Of a stretch of DNA of 64,000 bases, positions 61,901-64,000 are shown piece by piece. The notes under the pieces are model-generated. The model did no database searches and was not told where the DNA came from. It saw only the letters and a program-made list of their open reading frames with translations. This DNA is from Azonexaceae bacterium (GTDB lineage: Bacteria; Pseudomonadota; Gammaproteobacteria; Burkholderiales; Rhodocyclaceae). Location of the stretch: contig JAAXVL010000009.1 in the NCBI GenBank assembly GCA_013335535.1, positions 62,001 to 126,000 of the forward strand, given 5' to 3'. A program made the position numbers and the translations under genes. Every line of letters begins with the position of its first letter. The first letter of the stretch is position 1.

Positions 61901-64000
61901 CGTGCCGTCGCCGGAGGCGGTAGCGATGAATTCGATCTTCTTGCGCTGGCTCGGCGGTTCGTCCTCGCGGCTGACCAGCTGGTAGTCGATGACGGTGGCC
62001 GGCTGGCAACCGGCAACGTAGAGCATGAGCGGGTCGGGCGGCGCGGCGCGCAGGCGTTGCCACGAAATGGCCGCCTCCTTGAGCGTCGCGGTATCGGCCA
62101 GATTCCAGCTGGCATCGGTGCTTTCCTTGATCGCCTGCCAGTGCGTGAGGTCGGTGAAATCCGGGTCGCGCGGCGCGAAGGGGAGCAGTTCGAGCAGGCC
62201 GGGGTAGGCGCGGACGATATCGATGATCTCGTCGGTGCCGTGCGTGATGTCGAGCAGCGTCAGCTTGGCCTGCGTCGGATTGAAGCCGGTCAGCCAGCGC
62301 ACGGCTTCGTAGGAACCGAGGTTGGGCGTGCCAAGCATCAGGAAGCGGCTGCCCGGCAGGCGCGAGATGCGCTGCCAGAGCGCGGCGCCAGGGCCCTTGT
62401 CGGCGATCATCGAACGCACGACGAGGCCGCCCATCGAGTGGGCGACGAGACGCAGCGGCTGTTGCGTGCGCTCGGCGCGGTCGACGAGGGGGGCCAGAGT
62501 TTCAGCCAGGCGCGCCGCTGCATCGCGGATCGAGTGGCGCCAGTCGTAGGGGAAGATGTCGACGTCGTGGCTGCGCGCCAGGAAATCGACGAGCGGGCCG
62601 TAGAAGTCTTCAATGAGGCCGACCGGCGCAATGTCCGGCTTGCCCATGCGCAGCTTGCCCAGCCCGCCGGCGAAGAGGGCGCCGTACTTGAGCCAGATTT
62701 CCTGATCCCCGGCTTTCAACTCGCTGCCCATGGTGCCGGGCAGGACGACGGCAATCGGCCGCGGCACGTTGTAGGAACGCTTGCGGCGGAAGACGCGGGC
62801 AGCGCCCCGGCTGGCAGCTGCCGTTTCGATGGGCAGGAAGCCGCCGCTTTCGTGGTCACCGCGGGTCAACGCGGCGCGCAGCCAGTTGATGCTCTGGCCG
62901 TTGGTGAAGTAGCGGAAATGATCAACCTTGGGCCCCTGATCCTTGCGGAAGCGGGCGCCGCCGGCGAGGCGCGGCAGGCCGCCGAGCATGGACGCCGTAT
63001 CGACGACGAGGTCGTGCTCGTTCTTGTAGAACCAGTCGGTGGCCAGCACCTTGAGGGTGTTGAGCAGCGTGGCGCCGCCTTCGATGTCGCCAGCGATGAC
63101 TGACAGATCGGCGTCGGTGGCCAGTTCGGGCAGGCTGTTGAGCAGGCGGGTCAGGGCCGAGCCGGGAACCATGGCTTCGACGCCGGGCAGGGTCCGCGGA
63201 TCGGTACGTTCGGCGACGACGGCCTGGATGAAATCGACCGCTCCGCTGACCACGACGCTGCTACCGAGCGCCGCTGACGACAGGTAATCGACAACCGACA
63301 GCCAGCGGTCGAGCCGGCCGGAGGCCAGTGTCGTGCCGCGCGCCGGGCAGGCGACGCGGGCAAAGCGGCTGACGCGGATTTTTTTCTTGCCGAGCAGGGT
63401 GACGAATTTGCCGAGCAGCTCGCGGTCGGCGGCGTAGGCCGCGTTGCGCGCATTCTCCTCGGCGGCGGACAGGGCCGGCAGGCCCATTTGGGGGGCGATG
63501 CTACGGTCAACGGCAAAAAAGGTCTGAATTTGCAAAGGTGTCAGTACCTCGGCCAGCTTGGCACAGCCCGACAGGCAGAGCAGTTCGCCGACCAGGCCGC
63601 CGCGCGAGTGCGAGACGAGATGCACGTCGGCGCCATCGGGCAGACGTTCGAGCAGCGCGTAGGCATTCTGGATCGGGCTTTCGGTCAGCGTCCGGTGTTC
63701 GAAAGCGAAAACGCGATCGCCGTAGGTCGCCGTCAGGCTGTCGCGCAGCTTCTGCGCCTCGGCGCTGCGCGGGTCCCAGAGCTTGCCGTAGCCGGCCGTC
63801 GTGCTCGACGCCGTGCCGTGGATGAAAACGAGAATGGGGCCCCTGGCCGCCGGCAGCGGACCATTGCCGGGAACCGGCGCGAGGCTCAGCGTATTGCCAG
63901 GGGCGACCCGGTAGAGGCCCGGTGCCTTGCCCAGCTGCTTGTCTTCAAGCGCCTTGCCGATCTTGCCGGCGGCTTTCTTGCTGATATCGACGCCGAAAAA
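58907..64000 (-). CDS. Giant double alpha/beta-hydrolase - CHAT protease - TPR protein (5' end outside window)
   Basis: The frame is open from the window edge, 1,697 residues to the stop. From the edge: hydrolase 1 with ILVFIHGT and SHSRGG (Ser near bases 63605); hydrolase 2, PGAP1/LCAT-like, with VVLPGTMGSELKAG, VAHSMGGLVVRSM (~62425-62460) and GTPNLGSYEAV; and an unrecognised alpha/beta region (~60900-61600, GALVVGLGEVGKLG). A CHAT caspase-like domain follows with WRILHLAGHG (His, ~60320-60345) and VFINCCHLG (Cys, ~60185-60210). A C-terminal helical TPR-like module has LLGGAYKRLAIIED. It heads the operon. A predicted multi-effector conflict protein. Confidence 0.88.
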   Translation of the reverse strand, partial: FFGVDISKKAAGKIGKALEDKQLGKAPGLYRVAPGNTLSLAPVPGNGPLPAARGPILVFIHGTASSTTAGYGKLWDPRSAEAQKLRDSLTATYGDRVFAFEHRTLTESPIQNAYALLERLPDGADVHLVSHSRGGLVGELLCLSGCAKLAEVLTPLQIQTFFAVDRSIAPQMGLPALSAAEENARNAAYAADRELLGKFVTLLGKKKIRVSRFARVACPARGTTLASGRLDRWLSVVDYLSSAALGSSVVVSGAVDFIQAVVAERTDPRTLPGVEAMVPGSALTRLLNSLPELATDADLSVIAGDIEGGATLLNTLKVLATDWFYKNEHDLVVDTASMLGGLPRLAGGARFRKDQGPKVDHFRYFTNGQSINWLRAALTRGDHESGGFLPIETAAASRGAARVFRRKRSYNVPRPIAVVLPGTMGSELKAGDQEIWLKYGALFAGGLGKLRMGKPDIAPVGLIEDFYGPLVDFLARSHDVDIFPYDWRHSIRDAAARLAETLAPLVDRAERTQQPLRLVAHSMGGLVVRSMIADKGPGAALWQRISRLPGSRFLMLGTPNLGSYEAVRWLTGFNPTQAKLTLLDITHGTDEIIDIVRAYPGLLELLPFAPRDPDFTDLTHWQAIKESTDASWNLADTATLKEAAISWQRLRAAPPDPLMLYVAGCQPATVIDYQLVSREDEPPSQRKKIEFIATASGDGTVSWDSGRLPGVPMWYVEDTGHDALCAQPKAFPGYLDLLVKGSTTLLTAAPPAQSRAAGGEDRFVLPSLPLADSIPGPDDIGTFGFSGGIPVDRGNGEKAGLLIDIGITHGSLAYARHPVVVGHYQGDTIVSAEKALDRQLDGALSRRADLGIYPGPLGTCTTFFNDSPTAKPAGALVVGLGEVGKLGPGQLEEAMRSALLDYALRIAHWPDDRFGEASRPRSAAFSCLLIGTGAGGVPIGDAVEAVLRAAIAANARLVANEMDGKVVIDRVEFVELYEDLAISAAHALRKAIDNVDLAGSLRWNAMAIEAGQAGQHRLRADESPEWWHRLEIIEDECNHQTLRFIFPTDKARAEETMATGQLSLADSFIEMASQDTNRNAEAAKTLFELLLPVRVKELSSQQGNLVLLVDQRSARYPWELLEDRWGSSPRPPAVNAGMIRQFKTRNFRARPAYAPNDTALVIGNPDLGGSADFADLPGARDEALSVAGTLANAGYDVTDRIGEQTPAILEALHREKWRILHLAGHGVHEYQSARMSTPRSGMVIGLDTILTPGDIEQMRWVPELVFINCCHLGRVDGLGKTEPGVLAANLAGQFINMGVKAVIAAGWAVDDVAGKTFADAFYRHMMAGGFFGEAVRAAREEIFVVCDNVNTWGAYQCYGDPNFRLSRDGVALYAEAQPYTTPHELAVDLDNMASGLRDGGDTSDIAERLDRRLKRIPPAQTGWMKRADIAAALGLVWGEAGEWKKAIASLRAALAAESGQCSVRVIEQLANYEVRLAGSRWLAADDGQRNNALRAALRQDIEQAIARLAALCASGPTSERLSLLGGAYKRLAIIEDAAGGRCEALVNMAEHYRNAYAREGQPYAFINWACAALLIRRFYPEQPADQPPLLGLATLKHYVARLRKQLDKRNASAPNFWDSASLADLDLVLALAESPRSRKAAAAPGEAARQTYRQAIQRGASVRERSSIIEHLDFLRLNYPDDDPLSGLIDQIKEDLA
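61617..61652 (-). repeat. Dispersed 36-nt element, copy 16 (CHAT protein linker)
   Basis: GCCACGGTCAACCGGAATT, then a GAAAATCCA tract. Translated on the minus strand as GFSGGIPVDRGNG, between the second hydrolase and the next region. Confidence 0.9.
63498..63533 (-). repeat. Dispersed 36-nt element, copy 17 (CHAT protein, hydrolase 1)
   Basis: CTACGGTCAACGG, then an A6 tract and GAATTTGC at the shared spacing. Translated as QIQTFFAVDRS. The most divergent accepted copy. Confidence 0.65.

Overview
The window is a GC-rich bacterial chromosome segment with no plasmid, phage, IS or CRISPR signature. Several things suggest a denitrifying betaproteobacterium of the Rhodocyclales (Dechloromonas/Azonexus-like): a cd1-type nirS cluster, a cytochrome c', a PEP-CTERM protein, DUF3460, DUF2322 and DUF3149 proteins, and a paired cphA'/cphA cyanophycin locus. 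The organism is inferred from gene content, not proven.

Layout. 1-13.5 kb is housekeeping: the end of alaS, c-di-GMP related proteins, a phosphomannomutase, a minus-strand run ilvE-zf-CHCC-waaF-SnoaL-yheT-like, mnmA, a GST and purB. 13.7-14.9 kb holds a cytochrome c' and a cytochrome b561, each followed by an intrinsic terminator. 15-20.4 kb is the conserved queA-tgt-yajC-secD-secF operon. 20.6-23.1 kb has a Skp-like chaperone, small proteins, tRNA-Leu(CAA) and cobA/nirE. 23.3-29.9 kb is the first nir block: nirS behind a perfect FNR/DNR-type box, an unusual c-type cytochrome, an amicyanin-like cupredoxin, nirC, nirF, a fused nirDL, nirG and nirH. 29.9-37.6 kb on the other strand is a cyanophycin operon (ABC transporter, DUF1854, cphA', cphA). 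It splits the nir genes, because nirJ and nirN follow at 37.8-40.5 kb. 40.5-41.2 kb is an apparently gene-free stretch with a strong hairpin. 41.2-53.8 kb is mixed housekeeping: a glycine-zipper lipoprotein, a PEP-CTERM protein, an L,D-transpeptidase with an out-of-frame signal peptide, SpmAB, tRNA-Leu(GAG), phhB, rluE, ubiC, and a diheme peroxidase coupled to a PAS-GGDEF-EAL-CZB protein.

53.9-64 kb is a compact minus-strand accessory operon. It encodes a giant double alpha/beta-hydrolase-CHAT protease protein (cut by the window edge), an M15-type peptidase without signal peptide, a multi-spanning membrane protein with a TIR-like domain, a patatin phospholipase, and a nucleotide-processing/TPR protein. 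Tight overlaps suggest one system. The domain set matches predicted bacterial conflict (anti-invader) systems related to the animal ASK signalosome. The exact combination looks unusual.

The second notable signal is a dispersed 36-nt element, at least 17 copies on both strands (about one per 3.8 kb). Each has an invariant TYGACCGT core and two A/T tracts at fixed spacing. Most copies lie inside genes and keep the protein family's register. Two encode the signal-peptide cores of NirC and NirN, and two adjoin terminators. Its architecture resembles the Haemophilus extended DNA uptake sequence.
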